A stretch of DNA of 58,000 nt from Adiantum capillus-veneris. Taxonomy: Eukaryota > Streptophyta > Polypodiopsida > Polypodiales > Pteridaceae. Under the pieces are notes generated by a model that was not told the origin of the DNA, ran no database searches, and saw only the letters and a program-made list of their open reading frames with translations. Positions 1-11,461 of this stretch are shown here, piece after piece. The position numbers and the translations under genes were made by a program. Position 1 is the first letter of the stretch. Each line of letters begins with the position of its first letter. The stretch is from positions 11,877,309-11,935,308 of the forward strand of contig CM043959.1 of the NCBI GenBank assembly GCA_014529385.2, read 5' to 3'.

Positions 1-97
1 AAAAGTCAAGATCTTAATTACAGTTCAAAAAGATAATGCCCTGAATGTCCTGACAGATCAGAATCTAACACTTGGCACACTTCATGGGCAATGTTTC

Positions 98-1259
98 TCA
101 AACATTGTGAGAACCCACAACATCCCTTGACAAAACAAGCTTGAAAATCAAAATAAAGTTCTTCTGGCTACTGCCCCTGAAGACCTGAAGCTTCAGTTTC
201 AACAAGATCTCCGGATTGTTCCTCCATATCCTGAGTAGCTTCAAGTAATGTAGCATCAATACCTGGATCTTCAGACATTGCTTTAGCACTCTTCAGCAAA
301 AGATCTTCCAAGTTCTGCTGATCCTCTGTATCATCAACCTGTATAACTGGAACTGTAACTGCAACTCTATCTTGAACTGCTTCTTGAACTGCAGACTGAA
401 CTTCCAAATGAAATGTATCCTGAACTTCCACTGATTTCATTGGAACCTCAACATCCTCTGTATTGAGTATCTCATCAACAATAGTCAATACTGAATCTTT
501 TAATTATTGTGGTCCACCTGCAACATCTGCTTCTGTAGCTGCAACTGCAACTGGAATTATGATTGCAGCTTCAACTAACTGTACCTGAACTTCAATATCA
601 ATGTGCTCCATTATTGCAGTATCACCCTGAGAACTCTGTTGTTTAGGTTCATCATGTTTGTGCTGATCCTCTTGCTTCTGCAACTGCTCAAACTGTTGTT
701 TCAACTCATTATACTGCCTCTATAGTAACAAAATCTCCTCTTTAGCTTCTTATTCTTTTGCAAAGATCTGATATGGCTTACTGACCACATTATACACCAT
801 GACTTTCATTTTCTCCCAAACTTCCTTCATGTACTCCATCATTTTAGTCTTCATTTTCTCATTTTCATATTCAAGTACATATCCAAATTTAGTAGCAGGT
901 TCAGGTTCAGTTTTCCCTTCAAGAAGAATGAAGAAAGATTCAAGGTAGGATGCAAACTTTGCAACCATTAGACACTGCCTCTTGAACACATCCAATATCT
1001 CTGCATGTAGACGCAACACTCGAAGACCGGATTTAGACTCCGCATGCCAAAACAATTGAATTCCCTGAAAATCTTGATTTAATAAAAACCAAAACTGATT
1101 TTCTTCTTCATCAAACTGATCTACTTCTTCATCAAACTGATTTGATTCAAGGCTTAAAAATAATAGATTGAACTCTCCTTTGCACATAGAAAACACCACC
1201 AAGATGGCTTGCTCACATTTCTCCTTGAAAATAGAAAGAAATCCACTTTGTAGTTGCAA
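98..1259 (-). pseudogene. Decayed Gln/Glu/Val-rich coding region, probable 3' exons of the gene at 1319-2306
   Basis: Three open stretches (1259-750, 704-504, 488-168) lie in one minus-strand frame and are separated only by a few in-frame stops near 750, 715 and 503. This reads as one ancestral reading frame with nonsense mutations. The first part is hydrophobic and acidic and ends in a Lys/Glu-rich helix. The middle part is Gln-rich and coiled-coil-like (LKQQFEQLQKQ). The last part is rich in Val, Glu and Asp. It follows the upstream ORF across a short gap (1260-1318) that begins with a perfect plant donor (AAG|GTAAGT), so the two are probably exons of one gene. I recognise no domain in this part. 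It could instead be low-complexity exon debris carried by a retroelement. Confidence 0.45.
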
Positions 1260-1318
1260 AACTTTCCAATCAGTGATATCTCCCTAAAACTGAAAGCTTT
1301 TGACTTTTGCTCCTTGAA

Positions 1319-2306
1319 AAACTTACCTTATGTCATCAAGCATGAAGACATAAAACCAATGAGATATAAGAATATCAACATCATCTCCTCCATCAACAAC
1401 ATCACATAGAAATGTAGAACCATCTTCAGAAAAACCCACTTCACCATCATCAGGAACTTGCAAAATACTTGCATAATCATCAGTCAAAACCATCTCCTCA
1501 GAATCAACAAAACCATTGACATCAAAAACTTGGTATAAATCATCAAGAATATCATCAGTGCAATGAACTTCATTGAAAAAAGATGGACTTCCAATATCCA
1601 TGACTGAATTTGTAAAAGCACCACCTACATCATAAAGATCATTGATAACAACATCATCATTCAAGAAACCTTCTGTAACATCAAGATTTGAAGAAGACTC
1701 CACATTGTTGATTTGAGTAAGTTGAAGCTTCAAGTTCTCAATTTGATTATCCTTATCCAAAACAACTTGATTAAGAGCATCATGAACTTCATAACAATAA
1801 GAAATATGCAAGTTGGCTTCAATTTGAACCTGAGAAATCTCCGCCATCAATGATGCCTTCTCTTCTTGAAGTTGAATGATTTTGGAAAGCGCTTCATTTA
1901 CCGCAACCATACTTGAATGCCTCTCATTCTCTAGCTCTAATGAGAGATTATTGATCATCTTTGCTTGAGAAAGAACAGGACTTTGAAATTCAGCAAGTTT
2001 AGGTACATAACTTCTTTGCAAATCAGTAATCTGCGGATTAGGGACCTGAATTCTGAAACTTTGCAAATCAGGGACCTTCGGTATCAAAACTGGTAATTCA
2101 GGGATCTGAAAGTCAAGATCCTTGTCTTCACAATCTGAACAACTCATATCACTTTTAGTCTTGAAAACTCCCAAAAACTCTTCTCCATCAACACAAACAC
2201 CCATCAAGCTATTACCTATGGAATAATCTTCATCAAGATACATCAAAAACCGATTCATCACATCATCCTCATCATTGGTACACTTTATGTCTTCATGTAT
2301 ATTCAT
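1319..2306 (-). CDS. Coiled-coil protein with a GTD-binding-like (myosin-binding, DUF593-type) segment
   Basis: A 327-codon open frame starts at the ATG at 2306 and is followed by an AAG|GTAAGT donor at about 1319. Residues ~1-115 are acidic with an IPELPVLIPKVPDLQ-type Pro/Val repeat. Residues ~116-198 form a long heptad-rich helix (LELENERHSSMVAVNEAL, IIQLQEEKASLMAEI). The pattern ELExER-SS-VA-NEA-xxI-LQEEKA-xxxE is typical of the plant GTD-binding domain, which in family members binds the myosin XI globular tail on vesicles. Residues ~200-327 are Asp-rich and unassigned. No membrane segment is visible; known family members usually have one near the N-terminus. The product is therefore partial, diverged or missing upstream exons. 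The ORF is intact but its continuation at 98-1259 is broken, so this may be a pseudogene. Confidence 0.5.
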
Positions 2307-3245
2307 CTATTCTATTTTAATACACTGTAATCTGATGTCTCCCTGAATTTCAACCTCTTCAAGATTGATGTGCAATGTTGGCATATGGGTTTGTATGGGA
2401 TATTGGCTTCTCTCGCTCACTCCCACTTGTATTTCCTTCTTCTCAATCATCAATTCTTCTTTTGGATAATTTGTGTTCTCTTCCTACAAAGAGGTGAGTC
2501 TCTTCAATGTGAGGTTTGGGGATAGCTGGCAGTCCTCTTGGCTCCTTTGGCTCACGAGCTGCTCTTGGCTTCCTCCTTCTTCCTTCATCATCTTTTGGAC
2601 TTCATCTCCCTTGCGTTGAACAACATCTCCTTCTTGAAACAACTTCTTCTCTTCAATAATCTGAGTATCTACAACTTTGATCCCATATTCAAGAACATCA
2701 AAATCAGGGTGAAAAACTTCAGGTGTTGAAAAATTAGGTTCAGGCTTTGAAATTTTGAGGATTTGAAACTGCAGGTGCTTGAAAAAATTGTTGGTAATTA
2801 AAAACCAACAACTTGAGGTTGTTTTAAGTTTAAACCACTAATAGGTTGATAAAAAGACAATTCGACATCATCATCACTAAGGTAATCATCAAACTCATCT
2901 TCATACTTCTCTGAAAGACTTTCAACCGCTTCTTGCAACTTGGATATGCGCCTTACGGTTGAGCATGACTTCCTCTTCTTACCAATTCACTAGTATGACA
3001 CTCATGTGCATCATCAAGAAAATAAAAAAACCAATCTAGATCCTCTTGAGCATCACACATGTCCTCATGACATGATGCATTGTGAAAACTCTGCATAATT
3101 TGATACAACTCTCTGCACAACTTCGACATGCAATACTTGACACAAACATCTTCTTTCTGACAAGGCTTACACATATAAGGAAATTGCTTTGCTCAGTGCC
3201 CATCTTTTTGACAAATAGCACACTTTTTCTTCTTCTTCTTGAAGG
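2307..3245 (-). pseudogene. Broken minus-strand coding debris with a CCHC-like Cys/His cluster
   Basis: In the minus frame just inside the copia LTR boundary (3245 downwards) there is a Lys run followed by CAICQKDGH, an in-frame TGA, and then a Cys-rich stretch ([17 protein letters not shown], later CHEDMC). The open part is 3174-2953. The first Cys/His cluster resembles a zinc knuckle in which a Trp codon has become TGA. The rest (2952-2307) has many stops in all minus frames, though short acidic and basic pieces remain. It may be the upstream part of the gene at 98-2306, or gag debris of another element. I do not assign a function. Confidence 0.3.
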
Positions 3246-3535
<290 letters not shown>

Positions 3536-5090
3536 AACTCCCACTTGAAGGCCAACGCAGCCTAAGTGACCTGGTATGTACAACCATGAAGCAATCTAGT
3601 GGCTTCAACCTATACCCATCAACTCACTGCAATGTGTAAACCGCTCCAAAGCTAAGCCTTTTGTCAAAGCATCTGCTGGGTTGTCGTCAGTGTGTACCTT
3701 GACTAAATCAATGAGCTCTTTAGCCAAGAAATCTCTCACGAGATGATACCTGACTTCAATGTGTTTTGATTTGGAGTGAAACACGGGATTCCTTGCTAAT
3801 GCAAGAGCACTCTGACTGTCACAATATATCACTAGAGTCTCATCAATGCCAAGATTTTTGACCAAGCGAGATAACCATACAACATCTTTACTTGCATCCG
3901 ACAATGCACGTACTCTGCTTCCATAGTGGAAGACGATGTACAATCTTGAAGACATGACCTCCAAGATATTGCTGCTCCAGCAAAAATGAAAACATAGCCA
4001 GATGTCGATCTCCTATTTGTCGACACAACCCGAATAGTTTGCATCCACATAACCCATGATGGATGCATCACTGTTCCCGAAGCGTAAACACCTACCGACT
4101 GTACCTTTGAGGTACCTAAGAATGTGCCTCACTGCTTCCCAATGATTACTACCAGGATTTGCCATATATCGGCTCACTACTCCCACTGCAAAAGCAATGT
4201 CTGGTCTTGTGGCCACCATAGCATACATGAGACTGCCCATTGCCGAAGAATATGGTACCTTAGCCATTTCAGCTCGCTCAGCATCAGATTTGGGTGCATC
4301 TTCCTTGCTGAATTTCAAGAATGCCTGCATTGGGGTACTTAGTGCTTCCCCCCCTACATATTGAAACGCTGCAAAACTTTCTCAATGTATGTTTTCTGAG
4401 GTAACTCAAGAATACGGCGTTTGCTATCTCTTTTGATTCGCATGCCAAGAAAGTGTGTAGCATCCCCCAAATCTTTCATTGCAAAATTATTGCTAAGTGT
4501 TTTCTTCAAGTTGGCAATTTCCACAATGGATCTCCCAGCTATAAGCATGTCATCAACATACAAAACTAGAATGATCATCGAGCCATCATCTAGCTTTCTT
4601 GTGTACAAGCAGTGATCCTCTTCGCTCCTTTTATATCCTTGAGACCTCATACATGCATCAAATTTATGATACAACTGCCTTGAACCCTGCTTTAAGCCAT
4701 AAAGTGCCTTATTGAGCTTACATACTAGCTCCCCGCAAGATGCATTCTCCTAAACAAACCCTTCAAGCTGCTGCATGTAAACATCCTCATCAAGATCCCC
4801 GTGAAGAAATGTTGTCTTCACATCCATTTGGACAAGTTCCATGTTCTCAATCGCTACAAGATCAAGTACGGTTCTAAGCGTTGTCATCTTGACCACAGGC
4901 GAGAAGAGGACATCCTTGTCCGTCTCATAGTCATGGTGGATTCCTTCTTTTTGTGATGTCCACATGCACTGGACTCGCATGATTTTTAAGATGAGGTAAA
5001 CCCTTATTTGTCTCCAATGATTTTTCTCAATGATTCTTCTGTTGTTGTTGTAGTAGGGGTTACCCATATCTATAACCTTTTACTCAATAA
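3536..5090 (-). pseudogene. Ty1/copia pol remnant: reverse transcriptase and RNase H
   Basis: Minus-strand pieces follow the order of a copia polyprotein C-terminus. 5067-4750 holds the reverse transcriptase N-part with MDVKTTFLHGDLDEDVYM (copia motif A is normally DVKTAFLHG). 4674-4354 holds the palm with LVLYVDDMLIAG (catalytic DD) and LGMRI. 4330-4013 holds the thumb/connection with GSLMYAMVATRPDIAFAV and LRYLKGT. 4071-3605 holds RNase H with a DSQSALALARNP segment, KHIEVRYHLVRD and DALTKGL. Frames change near 4340 and 4015, and stops break the reading. Gag, protease and integrase are missing. This is a 5'-truncated, inactive copy. Confidence 0.9.
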
Positions 5091-6840
5091 CAATTGAGGC
5101 TAGTATATTTTCTTGTGATTGTTATATATGATTACAACAGCGAGCACTTTATCTCATTGGCTCTCTTCACAAGGTGCAACCAATACAGATGATGCTTTCT
5201 TTGGGTAGCAAGTAGGCATGGCCTTGCTATCAAGCAACTATTGCATGGGACAACATGAATCTGCTAAGAGAGCCTTAGGGCAAGTAATCTCTTGTTTAAA
5301 AAGCCAAAGAAAATCTAGTATGACTAACTTCTTTTTGGTATTGAGAATCTTTCTCTTTTTTTCATGGGGAGATATGATTGTTTCATGATCAAGTTGTGAA
5401 TATGATTCCACTTGGACAGGATCTACTTCTTAGTTTATAGCAGTGATTGTGTCTATGGGAGTGGTATTTTCAAGGGTAGGGCCCTGCTAATGCAAACTCA
5501 CTCCATAGGTGTTGAGAGTCATTGATTGACCTCTTCACAGTTTTCCTTTTAAGGAGAGAAGTCTTCAATTTGCAAAGGGATAGTAGGTAAGTTCAACTTA
5601 CCTAGATTACAATCACAATTGGTGGACACGATCAACTATGTTGGTCACAATTCATTGATAGTTTAAGCAGTTTCTTGGTAGGAATCCAACCAAGGGGTTC
5701 ATATTTGTAGAATCTAACCAAGGGGTGTGGATTTCTAATGCAACACCCAGGGTTATTAATTAAATATTGGTTTATTTTCACTAATCTCTCATTTAGTATC
5801 AACAAGTCAAAAATTTGTTTTTCTTTTTTAAGGTTGGACTTTTGGTAATGTACCTTTTGGCAGGCTAAGTGTAAGATATTTACCACTTCCTAGTAACCAT
5901 ATGATTTGGTATGCTTTTTTATTGAGTTTTTCAAAGTGGGATGCATATGTTGGAATGCTTTCATCCATTTCACTCTTTTGACACATGACGAGGTCATGTA
6001 GGAGCTAGAATTTTGGGACAGTAGTGTACCAGATACATCTCTGCACCCTGCACTTATAGACCTACATGGTAAGGTTTCGCTTTGGCACATGTTGTTAGTC
6101 TCAAGGTGTGCAACATGGTCTAGGAACTTATGGAGTTTGGTTTAGCTAGTGTGTAGTAAGGTTGATGAGGGTCCCTCTCACTCATGTCGTTGAGTGTTTA
6201 CAATACCTCCACACACACATACATCTTGTATTTGATGGATGTCATTTTTCTTAACATCATTATATGCGACATATTCCACATGTGGAGAATATGAGTCTTT
6301 AGGACTGACACTGGCACATGTTTAATGATTGTGTGTCATGATAAAGTCCTTAAGTGTGGTTCAAATTTGTGTATTAGACCATTTTGAGCACGTCATATTG
6401 GGAACAATTTCAGTGGCCATATATTTTTGGATACCTAGTAAGACTTGTGAAGGTTACAAGTACTATTGAACAACATTGACGGATGGTTGTTTACACATAT
6501 AGCAAGGCTATGTATTGTTAATGAAAATGTTATATTGTTTGTACCTATATGTGATTTATGTTTCACATTCTATTATGGGTCAAATGTTTTAGCATGGTTT
6601 TGCATTGATTGCAATGGAAAGTATTTAGTTTCTTTCATAGATCTATTTACCTTCATATTTCATGTGTGCTATGAGCATAACATCTGCCTTAAGAATTGGA
6701 AACTATAGTCATAGAAATGCAAGTCCATATCATTTTTTTTGAAATGCATACACACTAGATGTTATGGTCCCTAGTGTTTAGCAAAGGAAAATTTCAAGCA
6801 GCATTCAAATTCATGAAATTGATAGCTTATGAAGCATTTC
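5091..6840. other. Intergenic or decayed repeat, nothing recognised
   Basis: AT-rich sequence with only short chance frames on both strands (for example 5886-5632, 6090-5890 and 6466-6708) and no recognisable motif. It lies between the copia fragment and a plus-strand gypsy integrase remnant, so part may be decayed gypsy pol. I could not identify reverse transcriptase motifs in it. Confidence 0.4.
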
Positions 6841-7300
6841 ACACTATAGGTGCAATGTCTCTATGAGATTTATTGTGGGTCTACCAATCACGATAAGAGG
6901 TCATGGCTTGGTATGGGTGCTTGTAGATAAGTTGACTAAACTTGATAAAGTTTAGTCACCAGGAGTCATTCTCACCCATGATTACCAGTCATTTTGGGAG
7001 GTTTTTTTTGTAAATATTTTGGGAAAAACAACTTAATATCAATACCACAAAAGATAAGTAGTTTTCAAGTATTAATCTAGTGCTAGAGGATATGCTACGA
7101 GCGTTCGTTAGTGAGAAGAAATCCATTTGGAAAGATGATCTCTTTAATTTGGAGTTCCTTACCATGATGCAAAGCATCTTGCAACTATGTTTAGTCCCTT
7201 CATGTTTATGCCAGGTTTTCAACCTTGATCACCAGTTATGGTGGGGTTGCTTACTGATGAGAAATGACATAAGTCAAGGACTTAATCTGTGCTAATGAGA
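6841..7300 (+). pseudogene. Ty3/gypsy integrase remnant
   Basis: Plus-strand frames spell MRFIVGLPITIRGHGLVWV followed by LVDKLTK near 6868-6945. This is the start of the gypsy integrase core, usually DFIxGLPxTxxGxDxIxVxVDRLTK. Later, at 7080 onward, comes VLEDMLRAFVSEKKSIW then LFNLEF, the conserved segment after the HPQTDGQTE motif; FSPF/GFQP-like residues are split over two frames. The catalytic middle portion is scrambled and several frameshifts and stops are present. It lies about 140 bp upstream of an LTR, as expected for the 3' end of a pol gene. Confidence 0.75.
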
Positions 7301-7443
7301 TTTGTCAGCCAATTCCTTTCATGGAAAGTTGAGAGGACGTGTTGTTTACATGTTCCAACACCTTCAAAAAGTATCATAAAATCTAATATCTAACCAACCC
7401 AAAGGATTTTCTCATATTGAGCTGATCATTTAATGTGGGAGAA

Positions 7444-8892
7444 TAAACAAGAACAAGAGTTAGAATATAGACATGTGCTTTTAGATTTATCTCAACACGG
7501 GACCAAAGGCAATGGGTCTAAATGGGAGATGGTCTAGCAAAGAGAAATGCCAAGTAATGGAGCTTAAAAAACCTTAGGGTTAGCTTCATTAAATACCTCC
7601 AAAGGTATGTTAAAAGTACTTAGACCTAAGACCTTAGGTAAGCTAGGTCTTAGCTTGAGGTCTTAGCTTGAGGTGGGAACCCGGCCCAAGCTTGAGATGC
7701 TTATCGTGCTTGCTGACTAAGGTGCTTGAAGTGTTTGTCGTGTTTGATGACTAAGGTGCTTGAGGTACTTGCCATGCATATGGGAATAGGGGCTTAAGGA
7801 TTTTGAAGTCAACAAGGTCCTACAAATAGAGGGGTGAGCCTACAAGCTAGGGGCATGAGAGAGCACACACACACACTCACTCAAGGCAAGACCAAGCCAC
7901 AAGAGGAAACAAGGACACATGTCAAGTTCCTCCCCATGTAGTGTTTGAATCCTATTGGCTAGTCTTAAAAGGGTTTCAATGAGCATTTAGTTTAATTAAA
8001 CATTTATCTAGGTATTATCAAGCCCTCTCTCTCAAAGGGGTAAGGAGGACACCTGTCCAAAGACTACCCATGTTGCTTCAAATGCATTGTGCATGTGATT
8101 GGCTAGGCTTAGAGGCGTCCAATGATGTTCAAGCTTGAGCTACAAGGAGGGGTTGACCAAAGCAAGCAAGGGGGGTGATTAGGGGGTATACTCCCTCTTA
8201 CACACACTCACTTTCTCTCATTCTCACTTTGTGAAAGTGCAAGAGTTCATCTCCTTCTCCAACCTTGAGAAATTGCGAGCCTACACCAACACTCTTGGCT
8301 ATGGAATGCAAATCCAACCAAGAGCCATGCTTCATCTTCTTCATCTCCATTGCTATGCTACTATGCTATGCTAAGCTACAAGAGTAATACAAGTGAGGAG
8401 TCTATTTCTTTCTTGTATGATACTTCTTCTTCCTCTTCCCTTCCCTCACTCCCTGCTAGCTCTCTCCACTTCTGAAGGTGTTTAAGGTCTTGGGATTGAG
8501 GTCGGGGATATGTTAATGCTTTTGCAAGTTAATTAAGTCCATACTTTTGGTGTGTGAAGTCTACCATCTTCATTGCAACAACGAGTTTTCAAGGAACACA
8601 ATCTTGTATTGTACCAAGTCTCTCTTTATGGGGGAAACTATAATACAAAAGCCTTTTGGAGGGGGGACCGGCTCCACATAAATCCAGTCCTCAACTAAAG
8701 TCAATTTCTCTAACCCTTCCTCTCTCTCTTTTACAAGTATTGTTCATGCCAAGCTAATTAGGTATAATGTTCATTTTGCTACCTTTTATCAATTACTCTT
8801 CTTATTCTATTTAAGAATTCTCTTAAAGGAAATGCTCACTATTATAATTCCAATTTTCACTACAGTCAATGTTAGAGCCATATTACATGACA
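7444..8892 (+). mobile_element. Ty3/gypsy LTR (copy 1), about 1.45 kb
   Basis: Preceded by a polypurine-like tract (GTGGGAGAA at 7435-7443) and ending ...ATGACA just before a tRNA-Met-type primer site. It is alignable along its length with the split LTR at 11,462-12,486 plus 39,466-39,960. Shared segments include the leader ATTTTCTCATATT/GATCATTTAATGTGG, the GCTAAGCTA region, CCCTGCTAGCTCT, GAAGGTGT-AGGTCTTGG and the CCTTTTGGAGGGGGGACCGG block near 8650-8670. It appears to serve as 3' LTR for the integrase upstream and as 5' LTR for the gag downstream, an arrangement expected after LTR-LTR recombination between tandem copies. Confidence 0.7.
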
Positions 8893-8893
8893 T

Positions 8894-8905
8894 TAGTATC
8901 AGAGC
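8894..8905 (+). promoter_or_regulatory. Primer-binding site complementary to initiator tRNA-Met
   Basis: TAGTATCAGAGC lies one base after the LTR end. It differs from the standard TGGTATCAGAGC by one base. It primes minus-strand DNA synthesis in many plant LTR elements. Confidence 0.65.
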
Positions 8906-9491
8906 TATTGGTTTCTCTTTTCTTGCTTAAGAAGAGAGGTCCTTAAGTTGTCCATGAAAGGTTGGACATGCTCATTGCAAGAGGGTAAGTGGGAAAGGTA
9001 TCTATTATCTTGGTTGAAAAGGACTTAGTTTGAGGGTACATCGTTGGGAACTATAGACTTAATAATGGAGTCTTTCCAAGCTTGCATTTGGCTTAACAAT
9101 TATTGAGCTACTAGCAAGCTCAATAGGATTCATAATCAACCAAGCATTGGTAGACCCTCTCCACTACTCTTTGAAATGAACAGTCTCTAAACCACGGGTG
9201 TGGCTGCTTGAGAGCTAATTTTCAAAGGTAAAGAAGAGTAGCAACTAAGATTTTTGAGGGTACCAAAGCACAAGGTAGCATATAAAAAAGTTTAGTTAGC
9301 ATGGTTGACAATTATAAAGAGAGTAGAATATATATTGACAACTTCAATTTTTCACATGAAGGTGCTATTGATGATGCCCCAATGTTTGTGAAATATCTTC
9401 TTACTAGGTTGTAACAAGCTATGGGCAGCCATGCCTTACAAGCCGAAGTTACCCAACAACTTTGTGCGCTTATGGAATTTCCCTACTCTCC

Positions 9492-9609
<118 letters not shown>

Positions 9610-10044
9610 TAGGAAGCCTCTTGTTGAGACTTCAAAAAGAAGACTCTCTCCAATAAGAGACGAGGAAGAATCCAATGAACGAGAAATAAGTGAATCTCTG
9701 AATTCCTTTGAAGATGTGGTTCCATGAAGATGGTGGTCTTGACAATCCCCGATTCCTCCCAAGAGAAAAATATCATCCTATAGTCTTTCTCCTCATACTC
9801 TAAAAAGGAAGAGAGGAAACAAAGAAAGAGAAAGGTGAGAAAGAGGTCACCCTCTTCTCCTTATTTATCACCTTCCTCCTCTTCCGACGAAAGCAGTGGC
9901 TATTCTCCTAGAGGATATAAGAGGAGAGGACATCACAAATCCTATGCTGCTTGGAAAAGTTCTTATAAAGTTAATAATTTCAAAGAGGGAGGAAAGAGTA
10001 TCTCTTTTCTCACCTATGATGGCACCTTTGGTGCTACCAAAAAA

Positions 10045-10165
10045 CCATTACTGAGGATGGCCCACGAGGTGTAGCGCAGTCTGGTAGCGCATCTGTTTTG
10101 GGTACAGAGGGCCATAGGTTCGAATCCTGTCACCTCGATTATTGCTTAACTCGGCATTTTGTCAA
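10045..10165 (+). other. About 120 bp insert in gag, probable mitochondrial DNA fragment (NUMT)
   Basis: The gag frame is colinear on either side: GATKK ends at about 10,044 and VLASIQQFDA-type coding resumes at about 10,166. The intervening ~121 bp do not belong to gag and contain a complete plant-mitochondrial-type tRNA-Pro with ~20 bp of 5' and ~27 bp of 3' flank. No clear target duplication is visible, which suits non-homologous end-joining capture of organelle DNA. The mitochondrial origin of the flanks is inferred, not recognised. Confidence 0.55.
10065..10138 (+). tRNA. trnP-UGG: tRNA-Pro(UGG), plant mitochondrial type
   Basis: A complete cloverleaf is visible. The acceptor stem CGAGGTG (10,065-10,071) pairs perfectly with CACCTCG (10,131-10,137), with discriminator A at 10,138. 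The D stem is GCGC (10,074-10,077) with GCGC (10,087-10,090). The anticodon stem TCTGT/ACAGA encloses loop TTTGGGT with anticodon TGG at 10,099-10,101. A 5 nt variable loop follows, then T arm ATAGG-TTCGAAT-CCTGT. No CCA is encoded. The CGAGGTGTAGCGCAG start and TACAGAGGGCCATAGG segment match what I know of plant mitochondrial trnP(UGG), not the chloroplast gene. Embedded in a nuclear gag pseudogene, it is most likely a non-expressed organelle copy. Confidence 0.9.
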
Positions 10166-10559
10166 GTTTTGGCCTCTATCCAGCAATTTGATGCGACCTT
10201 TGGAGAAGAGGGCTTCACATAGTCCTCCAAGCTACGTCATGTAGCTATGCACTTTCAAAAATTTTCTTGATAATGGTGGGCTAGTCTTCGTGGCAACAGT
10301 GAAGCTCCAAAGACATTGTTAACCACTAAAAAGCCCAACTTTGTATTATTTACTCCGTCAAACTCAATAAAATTATTTTTTGGGACTAGATTGAGTTTCC
10401 ATATTGTAATATATTGAATATGAGAATTAGATGAACCCATGGGAGAAAGTAGGAGATGATTCTGAGAAGCTAGAACCTCCAAGGCTGAGGTATAAAATCT
10501 GATTTTTGTAACCCTAATGATAACTTTTGAATTAATCAACTTTTGAGCTCAACTAAGTG

Positions 10560-11204
10560 TGTTGTGAGTTTTGTGTGAGAGAGTGAGTGATCTTCTTCTA
10601 CTCTTTGCGCATGCTATAAATGCTACATTGCAAAGGTGTCTTCACCATCATGTTAGCAACGGCAAGAGCTACAAGCTGACACCAAGCTTGCACGATTTCA
10701 ATCTCTTTGCAAAGAGCTCTTGCATGAGCTTTGAGGTGATTTTTCTCTCTATCCGTGCATCCAATTAGAGATTTCTATATGTCATTGCGTTCATGGCAAG
10801 TAGAAATAAACATTAGGCCTAAACACGTCTAGAATCAGTGACCTGTAATTTTTGGCATGTCTTCATACACAATTTTTGCACCAAGTGTTTACAAGTAGTG
10901 ATTTGGTCTAGATGCTTTAGGGTAGTGTCCTTTAGGTGTTTAGAGGTCACCCCTTGAGTTTTGTGATGATTCAATAACGTTAGGTCTTGTTTGCATGAGC
11001 GTAGACATCATAGATACAATAGCTTGCACACATACGTAGTGTGCTTTGAGTTGGTTTTACTCATTAGTGATTGTCATTAGAAGGTCAAGTAGGTGATTGA
11101 CACTTATCTATTTTTTTCCATGCGCCTTCGGGTCAAGCTCCATCCTTGGTTGGCCTAGTTCTCACTTTTTTAGAAACTACGAGTAGTGAATATGTCCGAA
11201 AACA
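10560..11204 (+). mobile_element. Second-type gypsy LTR (about 645 bp) with adjoining primer site
   Basis: Candidate boundaries are TGTTGTGAG at 10,560 and ...GAAAACA at 11,204, immediately followed by a tRNA-Asp-like primer site. A TATA-like box (GCTATAAATGC) lies near 10,612. Pieces such as CCTTTAGGTGTTTAGAGG-CCCCTTGAGTTTTGT (10,929-10,963) match the LTR at 54,358-54,861, placing both in one family. Only about 200 bp of leader remain after it before sequence of the first LTR family resumes. The 5' boundary is less certain than the 3' one. Confidence 0.5.
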
Positions 11205-11205
11205 T

Positions 11206-11223
11206 TGGCCCCGCTGTCGGGGA
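11206..11223 (+). promoter_or_regulatory. Primer-binding site resembling the tRNA-Asp complement
   Basis: TGGCCCCGCTGTCGGGGA differs at three of 18 positions from TGGCGCCGTTGCCGGGGA, the complement of the plant tRNA-Asp 3' end used by Athila/Tat-lineage gypsy elements. The leader after it (GCCTTAGGTAG-TGACC-TAGTCCTACGAGG) parallels that after the primer site at 54,863. Confidence 0.6.
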
Positions 11224-11461
11224 CGAGAGCCTTAGGTAGATGACCTTAGACTAGTCCTACGAGGTGAAATTTCCTGCCTTGTTATTTTACTCTAGGTAGG
11301 ACTCTCAAGGTTTTAGAGAGGTTCTAGAGAGTGTGTATCTCACATGGGTCTTTCGTGGTAGATAGTTTAGTTAGTTTGGTATAGTTGATTGTCATAATAA
11401 TCAATATCTAATTCTCCTAAATGATTTTCTCATATTAAACTGATCATTTAATGTGGGGAAG

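Noticed and set aside
2953-3245. Cys/His cluster as a viral or pararetroviral nucleocapsid knuckle
   Set aside because: Only one knuckle-like motif with an internal stop is present and no other viral domain is nearby. Evidence is insufficient.
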